A DNA stretch of 64,000 bases from Neurospora tetraspora. Taxonomy: Eukaryota; Ascomycota; Sordariomycetes; Sordariales; Sordariaceae. Positions 1 through 13,689 of the stretch are shown here, in pieces. Location of the stretch: positions 1,488,001-1,552,000 of the forward strand of contig NW_026944385.1 of NCBI RefSeq assembly GCF_033439725.1. Reading direction: 5' to 3'. Each line of letters starts with the position of its first letter. Positions within the stretch are counted from its first letter, which is position 1. The position numbers were made by a program, and so were the translations under genes. The notes beneath the pieces were generated by a model. It was not told the DNA's origin, made no database searches, and saw only the letters and a list, made by a program, of their open reading frames with translations.

Positions 1-50
1 CAACTTTCGATATTACTATACCTCTCTATTAAGTAACTAATATAACGTTA

Positions 51-341
51 TGTTATAGGGCTAGAGCCCAGGGGTTAAACTTGGCTGATGCCAAGCCGTA
101 TCCTGTATTATTAATAGGGAGCTTGCCTTATTGAAAGGGAGCCTGCCTTATCGATAGGGATACGAGCCTTCTAGTTGGCCAGACCCACATGACTGCCTGG
201 CTCTTACGCTCCAAGCGACCTATATAAAACCTTCTTTTAATTGCACTCTTCTAATACAATCTTCCTTTTCCTCTTTATTAAATATAGTATTTTAACCTTA
301 TACAATTACTCGCTATATAATACTTTCATAGACCCGTTATA
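51..341 (+). repeat. 5' LTR of LTR element copy 1
   Basis: 291 bp, starting TGTTATAGGGC. It contains a TATATAAAAC box near 221 and a pyrimidine-rich stretch near 260-280, both shared with the other three LTRs of the family. Its end (GTTATA at 336-341) corresponds to GTTACA in the partner LTR, a C-to-T change. Confidence 0.7.
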
Positions 342-1765
342 TTATATTTAACCCTCTTTTTAAATACTCTATACCTCGCCTATACGCCTAAAGAGTTTCC
401 TTCTTATTACTTTGGTCTTTTGTAATACCCTTTCTATATTATTTTCATTTCCTTTAGTAATACTATTGCTTTCGTTCCTTAATAGCAGCCTTTTACTATT
501 GCTTTCGTCCCTTAACAATAATACCCCTCCTTCTATACTTTCGTATTTATATTACTATTCTCTCGTTATTACGCTAGGAAAGCTTCGTACTCGCTTCGTT
601 CGATTTTGTTCGCTTATTTACAATTAATCCCGATTATAATTACTATTTAGACCCCCGTCCCTTTCGATAACAGTCTTAATTTTCTTCCTAAAATCCTTAC
701 GTAAATAGATTTGCTACCTACAATATAAATTGTCCGCTTACCTTTTCGTATACTATTTTAAATAGTAATACTTTCTTTTAGCCTTTGCTTCCTCTAGGTA
801 GGCCCGGTTAGAGACGCCGACGATCTTTCGATATTAGCGTCGTTAGGAAAATTTTAAATTCTATTTAGATAAGAACATAGAAGAGGAGAGAGGATAATAG
901 CGGTAATAGCCTTAGTCTGAAGAGTAATATTAGTTTCGTAGAAATAAAATTAATTTATTTCAATTTGGTAGGGGTTTAGATGGTTATAATAACAATAATT
1001 TAAAAAGAGGAGGAATTTAATTAAGTAATGGTTTTTATTAATAAGGTCAATAGGGGACGCTTTAATAAAATTATAGTAGAGGGAATATTAATGAGGTATT
1101 TAGAAGGAAGGATTTTTAATAGTTGGAAGAGGTAAAATTATAATGTAGGAAACGTTAATTCATTTACCTTCGTTATTAGTAGTATAAAAAGTCTTTAAAT
1201 TATTACCCCTTTATATGTAATTAGCAGGAAATTAATATTTATTACGATATATAACTATAAGAAGGTAGTAAATATTATATTTTAAAGGTATAAGGATTAT
1301 TAAAGTTGTTCTTTGGCGAGGGAATTATATTAAAGTATAGTTATAGTAGTAATAATAATTATTATTGGTAAGAGAACTAGAGCGATACAAAATATTAGGT
1401 GATTACTTTAATATTGATTATTATACGGTAGATGGATTTTTGTTTAGTAGAAGAGGGCCCGTAGATTAGGTAAGGTATAGATATATTCCCTAATTTAATT
1501 TTAGTTCCCGTATATTAGGGAAGTAACTTTGTGAGGGCAGGTATTTAGTAAGGTACCGCCAATTCGGGTAGTAAGTAAGTGGTTATATAGTATTTATTTA
1601 AGGGCTTAGAGAAGGGATTTTTAAATTTTCTAATATTATTAATTTCTTTCCTATTTAAATAGGTATTTGATTGGAAGCGGTTATTAATAGATTTCATTAC
1701 TTTTATATAATTAACTAATACTTTATACGGTAGACCGCCTTTTTTAAGGGGGAGTAGGGGGGTAA

Positions 1766-2056
1766 TATTATAGGGCTGGAACTTAGGGGTTAAGTTTGGT
1801 TAATACTAAGCTATATTTTGCATTATCGATAGGGAGTTTACTTTATTAATAGGGAACTTGCTTTATCGATAGGGATGCGAGCTTTTTAATTGGCTAAACA
1901 CGTATGATTGCTTGGCCCGTGCGTTCTAAGCGACTTGTATAAAACCTTCTTTTAATTGTACCCTTCTGGTGCAGTCTTCCTTTTCCTCTTTGTTAAATAT
2001 AGCATTTCAACCTTATACGACTGCTCGCTATGCAATACTCTCGCAGACTCGTTACA
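1766..2056 (+). repeat. 3' LTR of LTR element copy 1
   Basis: 291 bp, the same length as its partner at 51-341. It starts TATTATAGGGC (TG changed to TA) and ends GTTACA. A G-rich polypurine tract precedes it. Confidence 0.7.
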
Positions 2057-5000
2057 CGTTATAGGCTATTCTTATCTATCATTTAACTATTACTTTTTCT
2101 AATTGGATTAGGTTGTTAATCTAAGTTTATTATTTCTAGTATATTCCGTTCTCCTAATATATAAGTACCCGGGAGGGGGCTCTTAGCCTATTATTTAATA
2201 GGTTTTTATAGGAAATTTCAATAAAAAATATCTTAATAGCCTCTATTACTTAAAGACTATATATTTAAATTAAATACTATTCGGAATATAATATATTTAT
2301 TTAATAGATTTTATCGTTTATATTTTTAATCCACTCTCTGTTATTATCTTTGTATATATAATTTCTAATAGAATATTTTTTATCGGCTTTTTTTATCGCA
2401 AACTCCTCATTTTAATCGGTATCCGGGGTTAAATTAAAATAGAACTATCCAAATTCTCTTTAATTGAAGATAGTAAGGACGAAATAGTATTAATAATAAA
2501 TCAGGAAATATTATTATTATATTTTTCCCAGCTAATATTTATAAATCAATTCTATACTGGGTAATTTATCGTTATTGTCAATATATACAATATTAAAGAG
2601 GAGGTAAATATAATCTCCGAATTAGTGAAATATCTAAATTAATCCGGTTATAATTAAGCCTCCTTCTAGTTAAGTAAAAGTATTGTAGGAGTACTATATA
2701 TTAATAAAGCCTAAAATAATAATCTTCTAGGATATAACGTTGTAAATCGTTTTATTAAATTAATATAAAAGCGGGGATAGGTGATTTTTTCTAATTATAA
2801 TTTCTATATTTTTTTAATTTTTTAAATCTATATTGATATCGAACAGAGCTGAATCATCCTTATCGATAATATTAATCTCTAAATCCAACTGAATAAATCT
2901 CCAATCTATTACTTTATCGAAAGGTTTCAGTTAATTATAATAGGGTAGGTAAACCTCTCTAAATTCAATTTCAATATCAAACCATTTCATTATATATTTA
3001 TTCTATACTATTAAAGTATTATAAATATTCCGGGTAATATTTAGAGGGAAATTAATAATCGTAGTAAGAGGGAAGAGCGGATTAAAAAGTACATTTATAA
3101 TAAACTAATTTAATCCTAATACAAAAGTTAACAAATTTCTAATAGGGGAGGATCTTACTTTCGAAGGTCGTTATAATAATAATAATAAGGAAACAAGAGT
3201 AGTAGAAGGGGAAGAAAGGCGGGGGGGGGGTAGCCTTCTTTTATAAACGTTCAATAAATTATTAATATTAAATATTCTTTTTTAAACTCTTACTTTTAAC
3301 AATTTAAATAAATTCTTTTATACAAGTTTTTCTCTAAATTACATATTCTTCTATTATTTAATTTCGAAAAGGAGTAAAAGAAGTAAAAACTTTCTTCGAA
3401 AAAATCAGGGTAAATAAATACTTAAGTATAAATTAAGCCCGTTACTTCTTAATCAAATACCTTTTAAGTATAATTTTAGTAAAAAGGGTACCTTCTATTT
3501 CTTTTTCTAATTCTATTTAGTATTTGGCTACCCTCTAAATTATTGGTTATTTAGAAAAAGTAGCGTATAATTTAATTTGAACTCTTTTATTTAGCTTTTT
3601 TATTATTTAATATAATTACCCTCCTTCTCTTCTAATAAGAAAAATTCCCTTCTTAATTTAAGCATAGCCTATAATTGCCTAATTAAATATAAATATTTTT
3701 CTATAAGTAATATTTACTAAAGGTACTTCTCATTTAGATTTCTTCCTCCGTACCTTTTCGTAGTCGGGCTCTTATCTCCTCTATTTTTTAAAGAAGGAAA
3801 TATTAAATTCCTAACGCACCTTCTATCTTCTAATTTTCTTCTTCTCTTATTACTTATTTTAAATTTTATTAAACTACCTTTCGAATCTTCCTCTCGGAAG
3901 CCCTCTTATTAAATATAAAAAAAGCCCTCCTCCTCTTTCTTTCCTAAATTTTTCTTAATCTTTAAACAACTCTTCCTCTACGACCATTCGTTCTTACGTA
4001 ACAAATCTGCACTATATCTAACTAATGTTTTAATCCCAATTTATTCCCTATATAAAATAATCTAATTCAAAAAGTAATCTGATATAAACTCCCTCATAAA
4101 TTCCAAAGTTTACCTCCTTAGCTTATATTCTTTAATATTTGTACAATTCATTTTATTATTTAAAAGCGCTTTATTATTCGTAAAAATAATTTTACTATTC
4201 TAGTTCCCTATTTCCCGCTAAAGATTAATAATAACCCTCGTTATATTAACGAACGGCCTAATAGTAAAAAATAATTATTTTCTAAAATATATATTAACTT
4301 ATTTAGTAGCTGCCTTATTTCTACCAATAATTTATAAAATATTTCTCTCTGTCCGGCCTATTAAACTTTTATTTAATTAATACGGATTTATACCGTTATT
4401 CGTCCCTCCTTTATTAGTAAATTATATTTAGAATAGATTCACCCCGGCGCAAATAATCCCAAAAACATAATTAAACTCTACAATAACTTTAATTTTATAA
4501 AGGAATACTTTAAAGTAGTTGAAAAATTTGTTTTCGCCCTTAAATATAAAGGTAAAGATTATTAGAGGGTATTTGTTGAAAAGAAGGGTGGTTAATTTTA
4601 AGGGTTCTACCTAGCGTATATATTTAAGAACAAGGAACGTATTTTTAATTTAATAATTTAGGTATTCGGAAAGGAGTAAATAATCTGCTCCTAACTTATT
4701 AATTTTTTTCCGTTTATACTAACTATGCTTTCTTTTTAGGAACCGTATTATATATACCTACTATATTAAAATATTTTAGAAAATGTTTATTTTAATTTAT
4801 ATTGAACGGTACTAGTAGGAGGTTATTAACGTTTGGAATGCTTTTATTAGGTATATATTTCTATATAGGATTATTGAGGGGGGGATTTACGGGAATTATA
4901 TTTGGGTTAGTAAATTTATTATAAATTATACTACTTCTTCCAAATTTATCGAATCTTTTAAAATTTATATTAAATAATACTTTGGCAAATTTAAGAATGA

Positions 5001-6450
5001 GTATATTATAACATCGAGAAGTAGGGAGGGAAGTAGTACTCCTAGTATATTAGTTGGTGGTTACCCTCCTTATAAATAATGACGTATTAATTTGCCCATC
5101 TATATTGGGTAGGATAATTAATTGGAATATATTTAATATAAAGTAGAGGTTCTAGGCTTAAAAGATCGGGGTATTAACGTTAGGAGTAGTTAGGAAGTTT
5201 AAAAAGTATTGGAAGTAATTACGGAGGAATCGGATTATAACGAGGATTCTGGAACGGATTAGAAGGATAATAATATAAAGGAACCAATTAACGATATTAA
5301 TTCGAATTAAGATTTAAAGCTAGGTATACGTTAAGGTTCTCTTCGGCGATAGTTTCTTTAGGGGGAATAGAGAACAAAATAAAAATTTAAAGTAATTTAA
5401 AATAAAAATAGAAAAAACCAGAAAATAATAATAAAAACGTTATACTCTTCCCTTAATGAAAGTCCGCTCGTTTTATTTTAATATTCAGTTTTCCTTTCGA
5501 AAGTAGTTAGGAACTAGTCGGCTACTTTCGCCTAAAAAAAAGGAAAGAAGAAAAGGATAGCAACAACTACTAAAGAAGACAGGAAAAATATAAAAAAAGG
5601 GGGGTTTTTATTAGTAGAAAGTACTAATTTTTTAATTTTATAGCCTAGATCCGCTTTTTCTTAAGTATATAGCCCGTAGAGGGTTAATAATTTAAGGTAG
5701 GAATTAATTGAGAGGTTTATATTATAGAATTAGCGGGGATTTCCCTTAGCCAATAGCGCGGAAAAATAAAGACTTTATAAAATAATAAAATAACGAAGGA
5801 ATTAATAGAGAAACTAAATAGAATTGAAAACAATAGAAAAAATAAGAAAAAATCGGCGGTCGGTCGGTCGTCGTCTTTCGGTCGGGGTACAGATTAATTC
5901 ATTCGTTCGGTCGGGTACGGGGTTGGGTATTTGAAGGTCTATTATTCCGGGGTTTAAATACCGGTATATTATTTTAACTTACCCCGGAATAGACGTCCCG
6001 GAGTCCTAAGTATAAATTTATTCGGCCGGTTCCGAAAGCTCCGTACCCGATCCTCTTTTCCTTTTATTTTCCCCTTTATAAATATATCCTAAATTAATTA
6101 TTTACTCACCCAGGTTTTTATAGGTACGGATTTCTCCGCTTATTCGTTTTAAATTTCAATTTAAGTACCTAATAGTCTATTTTTAAGTAAAATTATCTCG
6201 ATCTGGATATTCCTTAATATATTCTCTTTCCTCCACTAACGGGTACTAAATTTCGTTACCATCTTTTCCCCGGCGGTACATTTTTCGTTTCCTTCTATAA
6301 TTAGGAGGTATAATGCTTTCCTTAGCAACTTTTTTAATATTAATCCATTATTAAATAATTTAAAGTTTCTTTTACTTCCTTTATCCTTAAGAGAAATCTA
6401 CTCCTAATTTAGTCATGATTCGGGATCCTCCGTATCTAATATAATTCCGT
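2057..6450. other. Decayed repeat DNA, no assignable element
   Basis: RIP-type AT-rich sequence with no ORF of interest. One local inverted repeat is visible near 5940-5995, where CTATTATTCCGGGG returns as its near complement around TACCCCGGAATAG. It could belong to a terminal part of the minus-strand Gypsy element that follows, but I cannot show that. Confidence 0.5.
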
Positions 6451-6452
6451 CC

Positions 6453-9400
6453 TTTATAATAAATCTTTTAATCCTTATAATATTAATAAGTTTATCGATC
6501 GTTATATTATCTAAAGTCTTAATATAATATATATTCTTTGAATTTAAAATCCGGTAAATACGATAAGGGCCTTTCCAACGGAAGGTTAATTTCTTTATAG
6601 CGTTTATGTCGATTCGGCGGACGCTATTGTAGATTAGTACTAAATTATTAATTTCGATTTAACCGTTATTAAGTCGTATCTTTCGCGTATTATATTTATT
6701 ATAATAATTAACTATAACTTCCTTTACTACTGCGACTTTCTTAATTACTTTAATAAACCGTTATTAAATTTCCTTATATATTGTTGCGACCGTAGCAATT
6801 AATTCGTCCCTAATTATTTCCTTATTATTATTTTTCTAATTCGCGACCCGCTAAGAGGGTAAATTAAATTTAATAAAGGAGATTAGGTTATAGTTATACG
6901 TTAATTAAAAGGGAATATATCTATAATTACCTTTAATTATAGTATAATTGGCGAAGAAGACGAAAAGTAAATGCTTTTTCTAATTAGTACCCTTTTTATT
7001 AATTATCTTAATTAATAAAGAGGTAATCATCCTATACCCCTACTTATATACGCCGTTAACCCTCAAATTATAGGGAATTATTAATTATTTAGGGATCCTT
7101 ATCGTTAAAAGAATTACTATAATTTTATTTTAGCACTCTCAACTACTATCGATTAAAATTATTAATAGATATCCCTATTAGAAGAATAGCAATTAGAGAA
7201 ATTTAGCAACCTTTTTAAATTTAGTGCTAAGTAATAAAGTAGTTTCGATATAGCTAGTTAAATTATTACAGGCTTTTAAAAGGGGCATTCTTTTCTTATT
7301 AAGGCTTAATAAATATTAGATATTTAATATTTATTTCCTGAAAGGCTAAGAGTTTAGGTAAATTTACTAATAACCGTCTTCGAATTTCTTCGGGTTAAAT
7401 TTTTAATATATTAGGTAAGAACGGATTAGTTCCTCTATTTAAAAGTATATACGTTTCTAATAATAATACTCTATAATACAGTAATATATTCTTTTTCGGG
7501 TTTAATATTCTATTTTATTATAATAACGGTTTATAATTAATCAGCGTTCCTTCAGGGTATTTATAAGTTTCTTTAGGCTTTGAAATAAGTTAATTAATAG
7601 TAATTAAAGAGCTCTTTCCGAAATAATATATTTAACGGCGTTAGTACGGAATTAATATTTAATAGCGGCTCTTTTTAAGCGAAAAGGAATCTAATAAATT
7701 ATAAAATAGGTAGCGATTTCTTACGATTATTCTAATTAATCGCCTTAAAGAATAAGTTTAGGGTTATTTACATAAGTAATGAAAATAGAATAAATTTATA
7801 CGTTAATAAAATCGTCGATATCTTCTTTATATTCTTTTTCGTAAAGATCCGAAGGTTTAAGGGGTTTATAAAATAGGCCGTTAATTACCGAATTCTTACT
7901 ACTGGGGATTTATTTAACTTCGAAGTTAACAATTTTAATTTAAACGATTTATTTTATTAGTAAAATATTAGGGATATCGCTATTAATACTATTAAGTTAA
8001 TAAATTAGGATCATAGCGTCGGTTTTAATAATAAAACGAGTACTAAATAAATGCCTTCTTAAGTGTTTTAAAGTATAAAAGAACCCTCGAAATTTTCTTT
8101 TCGTAGCATTGTACCGTTTTTCAGCGTTAGTTCAAATTCCGCTTTTAAAATAATATAGATATTTTTTACTATTAGGGCCGATCTATTCTAAAACAATTCC
8201 CTATCCTTCCAACGAAGCGTTAATTATAAGGTAGATTATCCTATATTAGTTATCGTCGTAAATAAGGGTAATTAAAATTAGGGTAGTAGTAATTAAGTAT
8301 TAAAAATATTCTATAGTAAACTATTTATTCTTAATTTATTATTACTTAATCCCTTTCTTTGTTAGAGCGTATAAGGAAATTGCAATAATGCCGAAGCTTT
8401 TAATTTAAATTTTATAATAATTAACGATACTTAGGAAAACCTTAACTTATTTTAATTCTTTACCCTTTCGGCTGTATTAGTATTTATAATATATTTATTT
8501 ATTAATTTTGACGATTTTATTAATAGCGGGCGTACGATTATTAGACGTATAGAAGTAACTTATTAATACTATTTCTTTTTAATATTATTAAAATTTAATA
8601 GCGGCAATCGTTCTTCCTATTAATTTAACATTAAATAATATTTTATCGATATTAATAAAATATTTTAAAACGTATTTTTTAATACCCTTAATATTAATTA
8701 TTTCCCTATTATCATCGGTTTTAAGGCCTTTAATATAGAGAAACTCTATTTGCACGGCCATATTTCTCTATCTGTACCGTACCCCACTTTTTTCCCTCAC
8801 TTCTAACCCTAACCATGCAACTGCGTATTGACCCCGCTTTAAATTCTAATGTATTCGTATTCCCGATAGGGCATTCGTGCCCCCGAACAACGTATTCGTA
8901 TTCCCGACAAAATATTCGTAATACTATATCAAATATTTGTATATTAATTATATTGTAAATTAATTATAGACGTTGTCGTGTATTTGTTTTCATTATATAT
9001 CAATTTCTTTTATTATTTTAATCGCTCTCGAGGAAGAAATGCCTTGTCGGGCGTCGGGGTTGCGAATGCGTTGTTTAGGGCTATAAATACGCTGTTTGGA
9101 GTTGTAAATACCTTGTCGAGAATGCGAATACCCTATCGGCGAAGTAAATGCGTTAATTAAATGATAGAAAAGTGGGAAGCTGAATATGGCGCTTTTAATT
9201 GGTCGGATAGGGTGGAGTACGATATAGATAGAGAAATATAACCGTATAGATAGAGTTTCTCTTAATATAAATATTATTAAAGTAAGGTTAGTAAACTTTA
9301 GGGATTAAATTCTAAAGTATCGGAATTATTACCTTTATAAATTGAATAATTAAATTAATATTGCTTTAGGGTAGGGTAATTATTTAGAAGTAGCCGATAG

Positions 9401-9700
9401 GGGTTGAGAAGGCTATAAATTTCGGCTAACTTTGTTAAAGAGGATTTAATTATAATTAAAAAAAAGATTAAGTAAGGATAATATTTTATATTTTCTAAAA
9501 TTTTTATTAAATTCCTTATAATTCAGGAGCGGATTTATATCCTATAAAATAACCTTATTAATTTACTAAACGTTATTATTACTTCTAAGTTTTAAACTGT
9601 CCGAAACTATATTATTAATTGGGTTTGTCTTTTAATTTACCTTTTTATATATAATATTTATCTATATAAAGAGTAATTTATAGTTTAAATTATTTAGTCT
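6453..9700 (-). mobile_element. Ty3/Gypsy retrotransposon pol relic, split by a MITE
   Basis: Minus-strand translation, ignoring RIP stops, gives a Ty3/Gypsy pol in order: RT palm around 9290-9450, the catalytic YxDD box at 9273-9284 now reading Tyr-Phe-Asn-Asn, RT connection (8300-8730), RNase H (about 8245 down to 7870, with its first catalytic Asp codon at 8219-8221 now Asn), and the integrase C-terminal segment with a WKGPYRI-like motif at about 6598-6453. Every catalytic change is G-to-A, as RIP makes. A 526-bp inverted-repeat element (8737-9262) interrupts RT. The ends of the element and its LTRs were not found; the 9.7-12.0 kb region may hold its protease and gag. Confidence 0.75.
8737..9262. 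mobile_element. Inverted-repeat MITE, copy A (6-bp TSD TAATAT)
   Basis: 526 bp. Its ends are near-perfect inverted repeats of about 42 bp that begin AGAGAAACTCTAT. TAATAT occurs directly before (8731-8736) and after (9263-9268) and is read as a 6-bp target site duplication. The inside is partly self-complementary, with several short motifs around CGTATTCG and CCTTGTCGGG, so the single strand could fold back. It encodes no credible protein. Removing it with one TSD restores an uninterrupted Gypsy RT frame, which proves insertion. Confidence 0.85.
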
Positions 9701-12058
9701 TTCCTTCAGTCTAAAGGTTTACTTTAAAAACGGATATCTTTATTATTTCCTTAATTCCCTCAATAACGCTTTTTTTAATTAATACTTTAATTAAAGAGGT
9801 AGAATAATTGCTTCTATTTTAGCGTCAATGCGATTAACTCCTCTCCCTAAAATAAATCGATATTTATTAAATCCAAACGCGACGCAACTCTAAATACGCC
9901 GTAAGGATCCGTACCTCTCCTTCTCTTTATATAAAAATTCTATAAATTCCTCTGCTACCGAATCTATTAAGTAGGCGATTTTTTCGTGATTTTACTTACA
10001 TTCCATTTAGTTAGGGGGTTCTATTACTATTAAAGAATTAATCCTTTCAATTCCTCTTACGCTTAGTTATATAGGGGCTATAATTATTATAGGGGAGTTA
10101 AACCCGTTATTTATCCCCGGGCGCCTCTTTAAAAGTATTAAAGTTAATTATTAGGGTAGCGTAGATTATTATCCTTTCGAAAGTAATAAAAGTATAATTC
10201 TTACCTTCTTTTTTATATTTTATATAAAACGTTAGTATCCTAGAAGAAAAGTAACCCTAAAATAATTTTATAGTATAGTAGGGCAATTTTAATAATAAAG
10301 AAGTAAATCTCCTATCCATTATTAAAGAGTTAGACCTTTTTACAAATTTTATTAAGAAATCCCTTCCTTCTTCTATTATTATTAACGTTAATAATCTCTA
10401 TTATAACGTTTTAAAGGCCGAATTTATTTATTAGTACTTTATGAATAATATTATATTCGGTTTTAATATTGAAGAAGGTAGCGACCCTTCTACTTCCTTT
10501 ATAATTAATTAAAATAAATGAAGTAAATAGGGGAACGAAACGGGTAATTAGCCTTCCTGCTAAATTCAACTTATTAACATATTTAATTTAGTTAGTATCG
10601 ATTTTAACGTTATCCTAAAGAAATATTATTTTAACAAGGAAGGACTTCTATTTATTAAATTTATTTTATTTTAGGAAGGAAGAAATCTCGGCTAAATTAA
10701 AGTATTTAATACGTTTATATATAATTTCTACTAAATTAATTACTACTTCAGGTATAAATCCCGGCTATCTAATATTAATATTATTAATCTATACCGTTAT
10801 TATTTTTAGGAAAATAGGGATAAGTTTATTAGCTTCGGCGCTATTATCGGGCGTAGTATTACTATAATATTTAAATTCTGGTTTAGGGAGGCTACTTATA
10901 TTATAAGAAACGTTAAAGAATTACTTTATTTAATTATAAGTTATAAGGGCGTTGATAGGGTTATCCCTTACAATCTCTTTAATAATTATTATAATTTTAG
11001 TATTTATAAATTTTATTATTATAAAGTATATTTCTTTTATTTTTATCAGGTCTCTATAAACCTTTTTAACGAAGGGTTGATTTGCTCTAGCTTCCTTTAT
11101 AGTGAAAGAACCCTTTTTAAATATTATTATTAATGGTTTTATTATATAAGTTGGAATAAATGAATTAATTTAGGCTTTGTTCTTTAGAATAGTTCCGGGT
11201 TATTTCGGGGCGTTTTTAAATACTTCTATAGCGGACGGAGGGGGTATAGGGGCGAATGGGGGAATAGTAATGGAATTAACAATAGTATTCTCTATTCGGG
11301 CCTTCTTTAGTTCGTTAATTGTAATAATAATAATATTTCGCGGGGAATTAATTTAATTCTCTTCTTTATCAGAGTCGGACAATTCGGTAATTTGAAGGGA
11401 TTTACTTATTTTAGACTTTAAGGTCTATATAGTATATAAAATAACTATACGGGTATAAACTTCGGTTATAAATTTATAGAGAATATTAAAAATTCCTATT
11501 TAAATAGTAATAGTATTGGCGGTTTTCTACGTTTTTTATTATTAATCCTTAATCTATTGCTAATATATTTTAGTACCCTCGTAGAATAGGTTGAAGTAAG
11601 GAATGAAATTAGGATTATTAGGGTTATTTACTTTGTATACGTCCAATTCCTATGTTCTGAATTTGGGGTAATTATTGTAATTAAGAAATATAATTATTAA
11701 GAAACGGATTAAATTACCAAATTAGCTTTGGCCATTAATAAAGGCATATAGATTTTAAAGTACGCGGTCGCTATAATGTAATATTTTACCTTTATAAATT
11801 ACTATTTTTATTAACTTTTAAAAATTAATTCGTTTATAAATAATAATATTATAATTGTAATTAATCTCTCTTTATTTATATTCGTAAATAAAATAACCCT
11901 TAATACTATATTAATAGTAAATTTATTAATAAGGGCCGTTTAAATTATAATCGTTATAATTATTTCTATTATTTTTAGCGCTGTAAAAGGTAGAGGCCGA
12001 TATAATATTAATTTAGGCGTTAGCGGGCTTAATATAATTAAATTAGTAAATACTAAGT
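9700..12058. other. Decayed repeat DNA between Gypsy pol and LTR element 2
   Basis: RIP-type sequence without a recognised domain. By position it may be the protease-gag part of the minus-strand Gypsy element, but no zinc knuckle or protease motif was confirmed. Confidence 0.4.
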
Positions 12059-12326
12059 GTAACGGGTCTGCGAGAGTATTGCACAGCAAGCAGTCGTGTA
12101 AGGTTGAAATGCTATATTTAATAGAGAAGAAAAGGATTGCTCTAGAAGGAAGTAATCGAATGAAGGTTTTATATAACTAGAGCTAAGATTGTACGAGCTA
12201 GGCAAGTATGTGGGTTTAGCGAATTAAAGGGCTCGTATTAGCTTTAGCGCTATATAATAACCCCTAGTTCGGTTTGGCACGCTTGGTAATAGCTAAGTAT
12301 ATCAACTGGGCGTTAGCCTTATAATA
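12059..12326 (-). repeat. 3' LTR of LTR element copy 2
   Basis: 268 bp. TGTAAC at 12059-12064 is the complement of the GTTACA end. It is bounded on the right by the complement of a G-rich polypurine tract. Confidence 0.7.
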
Positions 12327-13689
12327 TTACCCCCTTACTCCCCCTTAGGGAATTCGGTCCTGCGTACAAAAATTAACGTAGCTAAATATACGAGAAAAGA
12401 CTAAAATCTAGTACAACTACACCTAGCCAAATACTTATTTAAACGGAGAAAATCAATAATATTAAAAGAGAATTTCTCTATAAATAAGTATTAATATAGT
12501 TAGGCAGCGAAGGGTATTATTTTATAACTTATCTATCCAATTAGTAAATAGTATACTCTAATAAATTAATTAGAAGTCTTTCCTTTTAAATATAGTAGCG
12601 CTCCTTTACCCTTAATATTATTAAAATTGCCGTTAATATGGTTTTACTCAATCCGAATATTCCTCCTCTTTATAATTATTGCTATCGTAACCTCTTAAGC
12701 CCTTACTGGGTTGTATTCGAACGTTATTCATCTTTATTTTTTATTTATACTATTTAATTAATAAGAATTACTCTTATAATTCGTATAGTTACCCTCCTTC
12801 TTCTACTCATTCTTCTACTTCTAGAAGGGCGATATTTTCGACAGGGTTACCGAAGTATTATTAATAGAAGTATCTATAGGATTACTAATATTATTATTAA
12901 CCGGGGCCTACCTTAATAAAGAAGAGGGAGCTAAAAGAAAAGAATTGCCGTTAAATTTTCGTAAATACGTAAATAATAACGAATATTATTTAAGTACGTT
13001 AGTTCGGTCAGAGAAACGTTATTTCTAATTATAATTCAAAGTAATAGTAATTTAGCTAATTTTAATAATCTTTAACCATAAATCTGCTCGAGCATAGTAT
13101 AATACTTCCTCAAAACGAATGATAAAGGCCGCTATCGACTCCTTAAACTTCTATTTAAATTAATATGATTCCTAACTAACGTACTTAATAAAATTAGAAT
13201 CCCCGTATATAAATTTAAATTTATTAATAAATTTATAAGGAAATTAAAGTATAGTAGTAGATGCGACGAAAAGTTTCTTAATAACAGGTAATAAATAAAC
13301 GAGTAAATAATAGAATTATATTTCTAAATTGTTAATAGCGGGGCCATCTATGTAAAATTTAGCCTACGCGTTTAAAATCTAAGTTTCAAACTCTTCTTTA
13401 TTCCTTAAAATTCTTTCGAAATACGGGAGGATTAATTTACGTAATAACGAATCGAGAGGAATAGTTTTAAGGGTAGAAATTTCGAAAATCAACTATTTAA
13501 TTGAAGAAGTAAATTATCGCTAACGTTTTTAGGAATTCGTAGACGAAGCGATCTAAAAGAGCTACTATTATTAAAATATTATAAATAGGGAGGTTATTGT
13601 TAAAGGATAAGAATGACGGTAGGGAGACTCTTTAGCGGTGCCTATAAACGTTTAATAACAGTAGTACTTAAAAAGAAGGTCAAATATAA

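Larger units (their letters stand above)
51..2056 (+). mobile_element. Short LTR retroelement, copy 1 (RIP-decayed)
   Basis: Two direct repeats of 291 bp each (51-341 and 1766-2056) enclose 1424 bp. The repeat starts TGTTATAGGGC and ends GTTACA, the usual TG...CA form of an LTR, with RIP changes in each copy. A purine tract of G runs (about 1745-1763) lies just before the right repeat, where a polypurine tract belongs. The inside holds no recognisable gag or pol and is too short for a full element, so this is a non-autonomous or deleted copy. A related copy lies in the opposite orientation at 12059-13957. Confidence 0.75.

Noticed and set aside
412-627. 71-codon ORF in block 1
   Set aside because: Low-complexity Leu/Ser text in RIP-decayed DNA, no start context or family feature.
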